NCBI GenBank assembly: GCA_021151825.1
Contig: JAGKWQ010000006.1
Span: 62,001-126,000, forward strand
DNA from: Cellvibrionaceae bacterium
GTDB lineage: Bacteria; Pseudomonadota; Gammaproteobacteria; Pseudomonadales; Cellvibrionaceae
DNA length: 64,000 nt
Direction: 5' to 3'
In this document: in pieces, positions 53,801 through 61,029 of the stretch
Layout: every line of letters starts with the position of its first letter
Position numbering within the stretch: position 1 is the stretch's first letter
The notes under the pieces: generated by a model
Databases searched by the model: none
Told to the model about the DNA's origin: nothing
The model's input: the letters and a program-made list of their open reading frames with translations, nothing else
Program-made: the position numbers and the translations under genes

Positions 53801-54185
53801 CCAAATTGGTTATCTGGATTTGGGCGATGTCAACGTGGATTTACTGGTTGATGGCGACGCCGATTTAGCCGCTTTTGCACAAGACTTCGGCCGGGAATAT
53901 CCAATTACTGCCAAAGGGGTGAATCTGGTACAAGGTTTGCGATTTAGTCTGGGCGATAAGGTAAGCATCGCTGCTGATGCCGGTGTTTTCTTCTGGGAAG
54001 CTGAAACTGAAGTAAACAACGTGCCATTTGTTCTGCCCGATGATTCGGGGGCTGATCCCGTCGCTGGCATCAAACTGGAGCTTCCGCTTAATGACCATTT
54101 GGGGTTGAATGTCGGTTTGCGCCGTATATTCTTCAACAAACAAGAGGTTGATCTCTACGCATTTGGCAGCAGTTTCCGCTTTTAA
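47817..54185 (+). CDS. giant Ig/FN3 surface protein fused to an outer-membrane barrel domain
   Basis: 2122 residues. A signal or anchor segment lies at about 20-44, followed by a beta-rich domain to about 220, two bacterial Ig-like units (221-440), a third Ig-like (443-550), three ~175-residue units of FN3 plus a CTITSGG...TCTIN module (550-1077), another FN3, a cadherin-like domain (about 1169) and a He_PIG-type domain (about 1264). Further on are a DxDxDG calcium-type stretch (about 1663) and a 'choice-of-anchor U' region (1700-1855). A Pro/Glu linker, the hydrophobic segment ELWILLLGGLLMIKR (1900-1914), a second signal-like segment and an OmpA-like beta barrel (about 1935-2122, ending SSFRF) complete it. 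It is probably a surface-exposed adhesin. The end looks like two genes joined in frame. Confidence 0.82.
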   Translation: MSWVNLDLQRWLHKIATYKKSRYFKIWPFLFCAVFALANNASAFTGTLNFSGADTSLGSSVTDGEANSTDIAGVVIEIYSASAGGNTNNSAPWGYNDDLFGFGAGGDDEGILDESGNGSPVIVIRTQGGADFSFTGIKIVDYFGVHGSIKFEAFRDGSSVGSVTLSTDGGDFISDFNQSNGLTASIFQNVDEVRITDTNPANNIYIGLDNIGFANAVIPAPTVTDAKISISGASGTGGAFKIGDTVTATWNNTVGTGDNNSGISSVTVDFSQFGGGAAVAASNSSNTWTATYIITSGSIDLTNRNVSVTATNPGGSTTTADTTNATVDNIAPTVTDGRISISGATGTSGAFKIGDTVTATWNNTAGGDNNSDTISSVTVNFTDFGGGAAVSASNSSGTWTATYIIVAGVIDSTNRNVTVTATDNAGNTRATSDTTNATVDNIAPTVTSIAVSGSPGSGDTSMAFTVNFSESVVNVSTDDFTLVGTGSAAGSILSVSASTGSAITVNITSISGTGTLKVNLNGSTNVADDAGNIVAAYSSGSTHSVNILTAPGAPTIGATTAGDGQVSVAFTAPVSNGGSAITGYTVTSNPGGITAGGNGFTTSPIIVTGLTNGTPYTFTVTATNAIGTSTASGASGSATPKGDQTITFTNPGAQSFGSTPTLSATTTSSLTVSFSSSTTGVCTITSGGVLTFVTAGSCTINADQAGNGTWNAAIQVSRTFTVNAIQPDAPTIGTATAGDTQADVSFTAPASNGGATITGYTVTSNPGGFTGTGAVSPITVTGLTNGVSYTFTVTATNSAGTGGASGVSNSITPASPQTITFANPGAQSYGTAPNLSTLGGGVSSTSGLTITFTSSTTGVCTITSGGVLTFVTVGTCTINANQGGNSSFLPAPQVSRSFIVNPVVPDAPTSAVATAGDTQVSVAFVAPANAGGSPITGYTVTPNPLDVAPVSGASSPIVVTGLTNGVAYTFTVTADNVAGTGLASIASNSVTPKATQTITFVNPGPQNFGATPTFSATSDSGLIPTFTSSTTGVCTITSGGAVTFVTAGTCTINADQPGNGSYLAATQVTRSFAVNAVAPGTPTIGTASAGNSQATVTFTAPASTGGAAITSYTVTASPGGTTASGAGSPITISGLTNGISYTFTVTATNSVGTGAPSAASNSVTPSVPPNNAPVIAQGSSTSVTMSEDGVPTPFSLALSASDSDGDTLTWSVSTAAHGSVSVSGGSVSYTPVANYNGSDSFTVQVSDASASASITVNVTITPVNDLPVISGTASTSLNQDTAYSFTPTASDLDVGDVLTFSITNKPTWASFSTTTGALTGTPAGTDAGKTTGIVISVSDGTASVALPAFDIEVISTVDPLLPIVTAPATLDVNATALFTPITLRQLLGISSGASQSEINAALKALAKDGVTGNDCCTTSVEGLTATNSLLLAPGRHELKWKAVNAVGVSGEATQIVNINPLVSLSKSQIAVRGSNVEFRVLLNGPAPTYPLSIPYVIDASTTATAAEHNLTSGTATFTGAGQVEVAIPVALAAVTGFSDSQLVVALGSGINAGAANRHVIDIRQGNVPPVVSLSVSQGGITTNLITPGGGPVTITATVVDPNKDDTHTFMWIGTGLTGDASSTVRTLDPSGLTGSKQIQIIVTDSGGAIVQASAYFRIVSALPVLDVNTDTDQDGISDAVEGTSDSDDNGIPDYLDNMPSSNILPQQGNTTNAYLIECDPGVRCGLGLFARGGNSGGVQILDNEVSTLPDLIVDPAFEPVGGVFDFAIRDLPTPGQSVRVVIPQRAAVPANAVYRKFQQGRWVSFVTDADNAIHSAAGNPGYCPPPGSSEWTPGLTAGHLCVQLTIEDGGPNDDDGQVNSAVVDPGAVSEAKPVEPEPPEPPEPKPPVEVKSKGSGSVGELWILLLGGLLMIKRNSSKIVALAVALVAANSQAGTDTNKIYLGVEVYSVESSQTESDFTHALAAEGHKFTIERYDEDRTGYQIAAGYDWNSFTYTQIGYLDLGDVNVDLLVDGDADLAAFAQDFGREYPITAKGVNLVQGLRFSLGDKVSIAADAGVFFWEAETEVNNVPFVLPDDSGADPVAGIKLELPLNDHLGLNVGLRRIFFNKQEVDLYAFGSSFRF
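53534..53549 (+). promoter_or_regulatory. internal ribosome site for the barrel domain
   Basis: GGGAGG at 53534-53539 lies seven bases before an in-frame ATG at 53547 (residue 1911). That ATG opens MIKRNSSKIVALAVALVAANSQA, a good signal peptide. The barrel could thus be made as a separate exported protein of 212 residues. Confidence 0.55.
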
Positions 54186-55642
54186 TCTCCTCTGATTGGC
54201 GGGATTGGCCTGGCAGGATTATTTCCTTGCTGGATCAATCCCGCCAATGCCACCAACGCACGCTCTACACGATTTCCCCACACACATGCACATGAAATCC
54301 GGATAAATTGCCGGTACTTTTGGCTGGCCGAAAAAATGGGGCCGGGCGCAATACTGATTCCCAGCTCCAGCGCTTTGTGCGCAAGTACAAAAGTGTCGAT
54401 CTCCCCCGGTAATTCCAGCCAGATCACAAATCCACCTTCGGGACGGGTAATCTTTGTGCCTTCGGGAAAATAGTGGATGATGGCCTCGGTCATACGTGCG
54501 ACTGCCTGGGCGTAATCGCCGCGCGCCCGGCGCAGATGTCGTTCGTATTGGCCGCTTTCCAATAAATCGGCAACTGCCAATTGCGGAATCGTTGTAGTCG
54601 CCAGATTAAGCACATATTTCATGTATTCAACTTTGTCCTGGTAGGGACCAGCGGCAATCCACCCAACGCGTAGACCTGGCGACAGGGTTTTGGAAATCGA
54701 GCTACACAGGATGACATTTTCATCCAACCCCTTAAGCAGAGAAGGACGCGCATGACTAAAACTTAAATCCCCATAAATATCATCTTCAATTAACGGAATT
54801 CGGCGTTCCCTGAGCATGCTAACCAATTTCCTTTTGTTTTCTTCCGGCATACAGCAGCCGAGCGGATTGCTGAAATTGGGGGTGACAACACACGCTTTCA
54901 CCTGCCAGCGACTCAAGGCCAACTCCAATGCTTCCAGTGACATGCCCGAACGCGGGTTGGTAGGGATTTCCAGCGCTTCCAACCCCAGCGATTCAATGAC
55001 CTGGAGCAATCCATAAAAGGTGGGCGATTCAATAGCGACTACATCGCCGGGCGTTGTGACCGCACGTAATGCCAGGGTGAGCGCTTCCTGGCAACCATTG
55101 GTGATAACCAGATTATCCGGGTGCACCGCGCAGCCGGAATCTGCCAGGCGTCTGCTGATTTGCCGGCGCAACTCCACTGCACCGGGTGAAAACTCATAAT
55201 TGCTGGTACGTACCCGCTGGTTGCGCGCGGCCCTGGTAAGTGCTTGTTCGATGGCGCGGGTTGGTAGAAACTCAGGGGCCGGCACTGCAGCGCCCAGTTG
55301 CACAATCGCGGGGTTATTCGCGGCCTTAATCAGCTGCAATACCATGTCCTGACCTGTAACCGGAGCAGGGCGCATAGTAGTTACAACAATGCGTGGTGGT
55401 TGTACTACTGCAGAAGGTTTGGCTTTTACGTAAAAACCGGACCGGTTACGCACCTCCAGTAATCCCCAATCTTCCAGTTGGCGATAGGCCGCAATCACCG
55501 TAGCAATACTCAAACTACGCAACTGCGCTTGATGACGCACACCGGGCAATCTGTCACCCGCTTGAAATCCGCCGTTGTTAATGAGGCTAGCCAATTCATC
55601 AGCGAGTTTTCGATACAGAAGATCCACCGTATGTTCAGCCAT
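54182..55642 (-). CDS. MocR/PdxR-type GntR regulator with an aminotransferase-like domain
   Basis: A 486-residue protein. Residues 1-75 form a GntR winged helix (LYRKLADELASLINNGGFQAGDRLPGVRHQAQ, ATVIAAYRQLEDWGLLEVRNRSGFYV). Residues ~100-470 form a fold type I aminotransferase domain with the PLP-lysine region SSISKTLSPGLRVGW. These regulators sense PLP or an amino compound and control nearby aminotransferase or transport genes. It diverges from phzF and the aminotransferase gene, and operator-like repeats fill the gap, one overlapping its own start codon. Its stop overlaps the stop of the giant surface protein by two bases. Confidence 0.92.
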   Translation of the reverse strand: MAEHTVDLLYRKLADELASLINNGGFQAGDRLPGVRHQAQLRSLSIATVIAAYRQLEDWGLLEVRNRSGFYVKAKPSAVVQPPRIVVTTMRPAPVTGQDMVLQLIKAANNPAIVQLGAAVPAPEFLPTRAIEQALTRAARNQRVRTSNYEFSPGAVELRRQISRRLADSGCAVHPDNLVITNGCQEALTLALRAVTTPGDVVAIESPTFYGLLQVIESLGLEALEIPTNPRSGMSLEALELALSRWQVKACVVTPNFSNPLGCCMPEENKRKLVSMLRERRIPLIEDDIYGDLSFSHARPSLLKGLDENVILCSSISKTLSPGLRVGWIAAGPYQDKVEYMKYVLNLATTTIPQLAVADLLESGQYERHLRRARGDYAQAVARMTEAIIHYFPEGTKITRPEGGFVIWLELPGEIDTFVLAHKALELGISIAPGPIFSASQKYRQFIRISCACVWGNRVERALVALAGLIQQGNNPARPIPPIRGD

Positions 55643-55730
55643 AGGTACAGTTCCACCATGTTTTTATAGGTACAGATTTGTATTGTTAAATCTGTACCGT
55701 ATCAATTAATTAATTTTTGAAACTGTACTG
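55641..55730. promoter_or_regulatory. MocR operator array
   Basis: ATAGGTACAG occurs at 55641-55650 and 55666-55675, a direct repeat of 25-bp period. The second copy also forms a perfect 11-bp inverted repeat GGTACAGATTT / AAATCTGTACC (55669-55679 and 55688-55698). A further CTGTAC half-site lies at 55723-55728. This mix of direct and inverted half-sites between divergent genes is typical of MocR/PdxR control. Confidence 0.75.
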
Positions 55731-55797
55731 TATGCGGGTGAAAAAATACACTGGCTAGCATTCGCAAACCGGAAATTGTTTTTTGAGGAAAAGAATC

Positions 55798-56592
55798 ATG
55801 GGGCAACCGCTTTATCTGGTAGATGCATTTGTCAGTGGCTTATTCAGTGGCAACCCCGCCGGGGTATGTCTCTTGTGCGATGAAAAGTCAGCCAACTGGA
55901 TGCAAAAAGTCGCTGCCGAAATGAATCAGGCCGAAACCGCCTTCCTCCTTAAGCAAGGGCCAGATACCTGGGGGTTGCGCTGGTTTACACCAGCTACCGA
56001 AGTCAGCCTTTGCGGCCATGCGACCCTCGCTGCTGCCCATGCGTTATGGCATGAAGCCGGTGAGAAAACTCCGGTACTGAAATTCCGTACCCGCAGTGGT
56101 TTGCTGGAAGCCGTGCGCGACGGTAGCAATATCCGGCTGGATTTCCCCGCAGATTCACCCACCACGGTCAGAAAAGTACCCGAAGCACTGGCGCAATTAT
56201 TGGGCGGGCAGCCCGCATGGTTTGGCCGGGGCCGTGACGATCATCTTGCTGTGCTGGAAACTGCTGAGCAAGTGCGCAATATCCGCGCGGATGATGACTT
56301 GATCAGCTCCTTCACTGAACGCGGTTTGATTGTCACGGCGCCAGCCGATGAGCCGGGGCTGGATATCGTCTCGCGCTTCTTTGCTCCGCGCGTCGGTATC
56401 TCTGAGGATTCCGTCACTGGTTCAGCGCATTGCCTGCTTGCCGTTTATTGGGCTCAACGTTTGGGTAAAGCGCGCCTGCAAGCATTCCAGGCATCGGCGC
56501 GTACCGGGTTACTCACCATCGAATGGGCGGGTGAGCGTGTATATCTCACTGGCAAAGCTCACACCATGCTCACAGGAGAATTCCATGGCTAA
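55798..56592 (+). CDS. PhzF-family isomerase/epimerase
   Basis: A 264-residue protein from the ATG with a GAGGAAAAG ribosome site. PhzF family features: LYLVDAFVSGLFSGNPAGVCLL at the start, NQAETAFLL with the catalytic Glu, LRWFTPATEVSLCGHATLAAAHAL and EDSVTGSAHCLLAVYW. Family members isomerise small amino or dienoic acids; PhzF itself works in phenazine synthesis, but no other phenazine gene is present. It overlaps the aminotransferase gene by eight bases, so they are co-translated and probably act on the same amino acid. Confidence 0.9.
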   Translation: MGQPLYLVDAFVSGLFSGNPAGVCLLCDEKSANWMQKVAAEMNQAETAFLLKQGPDTWGLRWFTPATEVSLCGHATLAAAHALWHEAGEKTPVLKFRTRSGLLEAVRDGSNIRLDFPADSPTTVRKVPEALAQLLGGQPAWFGRGRDDHLAVLETAEQVRNIRADDDLISSFTERGLIVTAPADEPGLDIVSRFFAPRVGISEDSVTGSAHCLLAVYWAQRLGKARLQAFQASARTGLLTIEWAGERVYLTGKAHTMLTGEFHG

Positions 56593-57493
56593 ACCGGCAA
56601 TTGCACCTTCATCCTCTTCAACCCCACAACAGGCAACTCCGGTTTGCTGGCTAAATGGCAAACTGGTTGCGCCAGAACACGCCAGTGTTTCGGTGTTTGA
56701 TCACGGCCTTTTATACGGTGATGGGGTATTTGAAGGCATTCGTTTTTACAACGGCAAAGCCTTTCGTTTGCAGGCGCATCTTGAGCGATTAATTCTATCT
56801 GCGCGCGCGATTGCCCTGGAAATTCCCTACAACATTGAAGCGCTTACACAAGCAGTTTTGGAGGCAGTCGCTGCAGCGCCAGAGCCAAACGGTTATTTAC
56901 GTATGGTTGTTACGCGCGGTCCTGGTCCACTCGGTATAGATCCATCGCGCTGCCATTCGCCACAAGTTTTTATCATCGCTGATCGTTTGCAACTGGTCAG
57001 TGAGCGGGTGAGAAGCGAAGGGGCAAAAGTGATTATCGCAGCCACACGCCGTTTAGGTGCTGACGGTCTTGATCCGCGCATAAAAAGTTTAAATTATCTC
57101 AACCATATTCTTGCGCGTATGGAAGCCACACACGCTGGTGCAGACGAAGCGATTTTATTAAACAGCGCAGGCCGAATCGCAGAGGGCAGTGCAGATAATA
57201 TTTTTATTGTGAAAAAAAGCGAGTTGCTAACACCGCCAGTTATTGAAGGCGCACTGGATGGTATTACTCGCCAGGTAGTATTGGAGCTGGCGGAAACATT
57301 GGGCATTAAATTCCGCGAAACTCCACTCGCTCCTTACGATTTATTTACTGCCGACGAATGTTTTCTCACCGGCACCGGTGCGGAATTAATTCCGGTAGGC
57401 CACGCCGATGGCCGCGTAATCCCTGAATGCCCGGGGCCGGTTTATCAGCGCCTTTCTACTGCGTTTAAGGAATTGGTGAAGCGCGAAAATTAA
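56585..57493 (+). CDS. class IV aminotransferase (branched-chain/D-amino acid type)
   Basis: 302 residues, starting at the ATG that overlaps the phzF stop, with GGAG upstream. Class IV motifs are clear: VSVFDHGLLYGDGVFEGIRFY, the catalytic Lys in RIKSLNYLNHILARMEA, EAILLNSAGRIAEGSADNIFIVK and FLTGTGAELIPV. It resembles IlvE, but D-amino acid aminotransferase or aminodeoxychorismate lyase activity cannot be excluded from sequence alone. An N-terminal Ser/Pro/Gln-rich tail of about 20 residues is unusual. It is probably controlled by the divergent MocR. Confidence 0.88.
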   Translation: MAKPAIAPSSSSTPQQATPVCWLNGKLVAPEHASVSVFDHGLLYGDGVFEGIRFYNGKAFRLQAHLERLILSARAIALEIPYNIEALTQAVLEAVAAAPEPNGYLRMVVTRGPGPLGIDPSRCHSPQVFIIADRLQLVSERVRSEGAKVIIAATRRLGADGLDPRIKSLNYLNHILARMEATHAGADEAILLNSAGRIAEGSADNIFIVKKSELLTPPVIEGALDGITRQVVLELAETLGIKFRETPLAPYDLFTADECFLTGTGAELIPVGHADGRVIPECPGPVYQRLSTAFKELVKREN

Positions 57494-57556
57494 TTCAATT
57501 TATAGCGCCTGTTATTGTTTGAGCGCGAGGTTTTTCGATAAATAAATCGCAAGGCC

Positions 57557-58918
57557 TCAGCGTATAAATCCCAAGTCTGGTGTGGAAAAATTTTTTAAAT
57601 TAGGAAAAATATGACTGAGATTTTCTGCTGGCAAGCCAAACCATTGGCTCAGGGTTGCAGCGTATTGATCGAAACTCAGTTGTGGAATAATTCGCCCGCG
57701 CCCTAAATCATCATCACTATTGATTTCCAATGCCGGTAATTGACCGTACAGTGTTTGGCCTTTAACGGCGCCCCCTAACACCCAATGATGGCTGCCCCAC
57801 CCATGATCTGTGCCATCGCCATTACGCGCCAGGGTGCGACCAAATTCGGACGTCGTAAATGTGGTGACTTGATTCTCCATTCCCAATGCTTCAAGCGCTT
57901 GATAAAAAAGGTCCAGGCCTTCATCAAGTTGAAAGAGCAGGTTTGGATGTTGGTTGAGTTGATCGCGATGGGTATCGAACCCACCGAGCGTGACATAAAA
58001 AATCTGGCGTTTAACTTGAAACGCATCTTTCGCAGCGAGCAGGCGCGCGATCATTGCCAGGCTTTCTACAAAGCCATCTTTACTTTTTACCGTATAAATC
58101 GGTAAATCGCGCCGGGGTTGGCTGGCGAGAATATCTGCCACATATTGCGCGGTACCCCATGCATCCATTTGCATTTTTGAATAATAGCGTTGCAATAAAT
58201 GATTGCGCTCAGCGTTCAGGAAATGACGATAAAGTTTTGCGCGCGATGCAGAGAATGCGGTCGGATCTTCTTCCGATAATTGATTGATAATACTCACACC
58301 GCTGTTTTTTACTGTGTAGGGTAGTTGCACGCTACCGCGTTGCCAGTAATTATCGCCTGAAATACTAATGTTCATTGCCAATTGTTGATTGATATTAAAC
58401 TCGCCCATCACCTCTGCAATTCTTCCCGCCCAACCTGTGCTAAGTTCCCCGTTATTCAGTGTATCTGCATACAGTGTTTGATCATGATGGGAAAATAAAT
58501 GCGCGGGCGGCGACGCTGTTTTATCGAGATAGGATTGCTTGTTAATAGGCTCCAGCATATTGCCGATATTGGCTACCACAGCGAGCTTGCCTTGATTAAA
58601 CAAATGTTGTGTTTTTTTCAGTAGCGGGTGAAATCCGCAAGCACTTTGATTCGGTGTGTTGAGTGTCAACAGCTGTTCGCGCGGTACGGCGAGGTCCTGT
58701 CGAATATGTTGATAAGCCTTATAAGCTGAATCGCCCATAGGAACCACACAATTAAACGCGTCATTACCACCTTGCAGGTAAATGCACACCAATGCTTTGT
58801 AGTCAGTATTATTTTGCGCGTTCGCAAACAATGGCAATAAGCTGCCACCCAACGCACTGCCCAATACGCTTTTTCCGATAGATTTAATAAAGTGACGACG
58901 GCTATTTATTATGTTCAT
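57557..58918 (-). CDS. DUF1501 family protein with a Tat signal
   Basis: A 453-residue protein starting at MNIINSRRHFIKSIGKSVLG, with a twin-arginine signal and an AAAGGT ribosome site. DUF1501 features: LVCIYLQGGNDAFNCVVP, HHDQTLYADTLNNGELSTGWAGRIAE, FYVTLGGFDTHRDQ and TTSEFGRTLARNGDGTDHGWGSHHWVLGG. The family belongs to the alkaline phosphatase/sulfatase superfamily; no activity is established. It follows the DUF1800 gene by four bases, a pairing that is conserved widely. Confidence 0.9.
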   Translation of the reverse strand: MNIINSRRHFIKSIGKSVLGSALGGSLLPLFANAQNNTDYKALVCIYLQGGNDAFNCVVPMGDSAYKAYQHIRQDLAVPREQLLTLNTPNQSACGFHPLLKKTQHLFNQGKLAVVANIGNMLEPINKQSYLDKTASPPAHLFSHHDQTLYADTLNNGELSTGWAGRIAEVMGEFNINQQLAMNISISGDNYWQRGSVQLPYTVKNSGVSIINQLSEEDPTAFSASRAKLYRHFLNAERNHLLQRYYSKMQMDAWGTAQYVADILASQPRRDLPIYTVKSKDGFVESLAMIARLLAAKDAFQVKRQIFYVTLGGFDTHRDQLNQHPNLLFQLDEGLDLFYQALEALGMENQVTTFTTSEFGRTLARNGDGTDHGWGSHHWVLGGAVKGQTLYGQLPALEINSDDDLGRGRIIPQLSFDQYAATLSQWFGLPAENLSHIFPNLKNFSTPDLGFIR

Positions 58919-58922
58919 GTTA

Positions 58923-60794
58923 TTACCTTTGAATCGCATATTCAGGGGAAATGGCGATTAAAAAAAGAGTTTCATAAACTCGTTCCAGAGGATCTTGCAA
59001 CAGGCTGATATGTTCGGTAATTAATGTTGAGTGCTCGGCACTGATTTGCCCCTGCGTCAATAGCAAGTTAACGCGATCAACCAATGCCGCCGGGTTTTTT
59101 GCCAAGGCAATTTCAGTGTCCAGGTTTAATTGCGCTTTGACCGGCAAATTACTCCAGCCTGAATTCCCTCCCCAGGCTTGGCCGGTATCGGTGTAGAGGT
59201 TTTTATCATTGTAATGGCGGCGATATATTAAATTGGCGAGCAGGTTGGCCTGGTTAACGGCGGCGGCTCCGCCAAATACTTGCAATTCGGGCGCTAATAA
59301 TTTTTTGTTCGCAAGTTCACCCGGTGGGCTGTAATCCGTTTGGTAAAAATTAAATACAGTGGGTGAGTACAAAAATGTTTCTTCGAGCGGGTCATTCACT
59401 AAATATTGGATGGTATTTACCCAAACTCCGTTCGGGCCTTTCACCGGTGTGCCGCGCGCTTTGAAACTACGCCAGATGCCTGCAATAACTAACGGCGATT
59501 CCTTACGCTTGCCAAAATAGTCAGTGCTTTCGGTGGGAGTGTTGCTAGCCTCCTGATCCAGATAAATTGCTTTGATCACCGCCTTCATATCACCTTTAAC
59601 ACCTTGCCCGTTGTCATTAAATACACTGGCTACGCGTGCGACATAAGCGGGACTGGGGTTACTGGTAATTAAATGCTGGAGTAATTTTTTGCAAATAAAG
59701 GGGGCGACATTATCGTGCGCCATAATATTTTTAATCGCTGCCTTAAGATCCTGCTGAGGTGTTTGACCGGCTGGAATGACTTCACCATTGAGTAAGGTTT
59801 TAACGCCTGCATCATGAAATTCGGCAAATGCTTTCATTGGATCGACATTGCTAATCGGGGTGCGCCAATAAGCAAATTCACCACCTTCGGCAAAGGTTGT
59901 ATTAGTGGAAAATGTCCAGCCGGTAAAAATTCGTGCAAACTCATTGATGGTGTGTTGGTCGAAGGTTGGAATTGGCTTGCCGTTACTATCGTGTTTAACA
60001 CTCCCATCCAAATTCAATTGCTCCAAACCGATACTGAATAATTGCAAAATTTCACGCGCATAATTTTCGTCGGGATGGGTATCACGCATCGGGTCGGCTT
60101 TGGCGTTATTAATGGAGCTAAGGTAAATCCCCATGATGGGATTCAGGCTAACATCCATTAACAGTTGTTCATAATTGCCAAACGCCTGTGCAGCAAGGAT
60201 GTCGGTGTAATTGGCGAAGCCGCGTTCGCGTGCGTAGAGATCACTTCCTTGATGTGACACCACCAATATTTGGCTGAGTGCCAGAACCACACGTTGGCGT
60301 AATTGATCCGAACCCCACACAACGGTTTCCCACCAAATATCATGTTTGGCAACAAGTCGATCCCACTCTCCACCTGCGTCGTAATACATGCTCGGTGGAA
60401 CCGGAATAAACCCCCAGGTTTTGACGCGCGCATCAAGGTGTGCAACCTGGGAAGTGAGTGGTGTTGATAGCTGTTGTTCCAGCCAGGCCGCTTTACCGTT
60501 AGTGAGAATAAAATTTATATCTTTAGCATTAACACCAAAGCTTGCCTGGGCAAGGAAATGCGCTGCCTCCCGTGCTTTATCCCATTCCGGGGAGTCGCGT
60601 GCAGGTAATACAGGATCTATTGTTGTATCGGGTTGCAATGGTTTAAGTTGCACTGTTGCGGGTATTGAGCTGGAACTACTCGTGCCGGGGTTATTTTTTC
60701 CGGTTTCGTTTTTGCCATTGCTACCGCCACAGGCTGTGAGAAAGTAGATCAAGACAATTAGTGGAAAGTGCCAGCATTGTGATGGTGCATTCAT
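58923..60794 (-). CDS. DUF1800 family lipoprotein
   Basis: A 623-residue protein from the ATG with a GAGGG site. Lipobox LTACGG near residues 20-25, then a short Ser-rich linker. DUF1800 features: AAHFLAQASFGVNAKDINFIL, RVVLALSQILVVS, NENYAREILQLFSIGLEQLN (written DENYAREILQLFSIG here), FARIFTGWTFS and ICKKLLQHLITSNPSP. It is paired with DUF1501 downstream; both are probably extracytoplasmic and act together. The function is unknown. Confidence 0.9.
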   Translation of the reverse strand: MNAPSQCWHFPLIVLIYFLTACGGSNGKNETGKNNPGTSSSSSIPATVQLKPLQPDTTIDPVLPARDSPEWDKAREAAHFLAQASFGVNAKDINFILTNGKAAWLEQQLSTPLTSQVAHLDARVKTWGFIPVPPSMYYDAGGEWDRLVAKHDIWWETVVWGSDQLRQRVVLALSQILVVSHQGSDLYARERGFANYTDILAAQAFGNYEQLLMDVSLNPIMGIYLSSINNAKADPMRDTHPDENYAREILQLFSIGLEQLNLDGSVKHDSNGKPIPTFDQHTINEFARIFTGWTFSTNTTFAEGGEFAYWRTPISNVDPMKAFAEFHDAGVKTLLNGEVIPAGQTPQQDLKAAIKNIMAHDNVAPFICKKLLQHLITSNPSPAYVARVASVFNDNGQGVKGDMKAVIKAIYLDQEASNTPTESTDYFGKRKESPLVIAGIWRSFKARGTPVKGPNGVWVNTIQYLVNDPLEETFLYSPTVFNFYQTDYSPPGELANKKLLAPELQVFGGAAAVNQANLLANLIYRRHYNDKNLYTDTGQAWGGNSGWSNLPVKAQLNLDTEIALAKNPAALVDRVNLLLTQGQISAEHSTLITEHISLLQDPLERVYETLFLIAISPEYAIQR

Positions 60795-60816
60795 TATTAG
60801 ATCCCTCGCCAAGTTA

Positions 60817-60849
60817 CCTCATACTAAAGTGCCCTCATACTAAAGTGCC
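60817..60849. repeat. 16-bp tandem duplication
   Basis: CTCATACTAAAGTGCC occurs twice head to tail in the divergent gap between the DUF1800 gene and the histidine kinase gene. It may be a simple duplication in the 5' leader of the DUF1800 gene. Confidence 0.8.
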
Positions 60850-61029
60850 GTGCAGTCGATAAGTGGGTAAATTGATGAGCGGTCACCAGAGGCAATTAAC
60901 GGTAGATAGATTCAACGAACGGCTGTCTTAATCGCGAATAAGAAAATCACTGGAGTTAGGGTTTGTCTCTGGTAAGCTGGAAAAATAATGAATAAATAAC
61001 GGCTGTAAAATGATGCGGAAAATTTCAAG

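Noticed and set aside
55798..56592. Phenazine biosynthesis suggested by PhzF
   Set aside because: No other phz gene is present, and PhzF-like isomerases are widespread in unrelated pathways.
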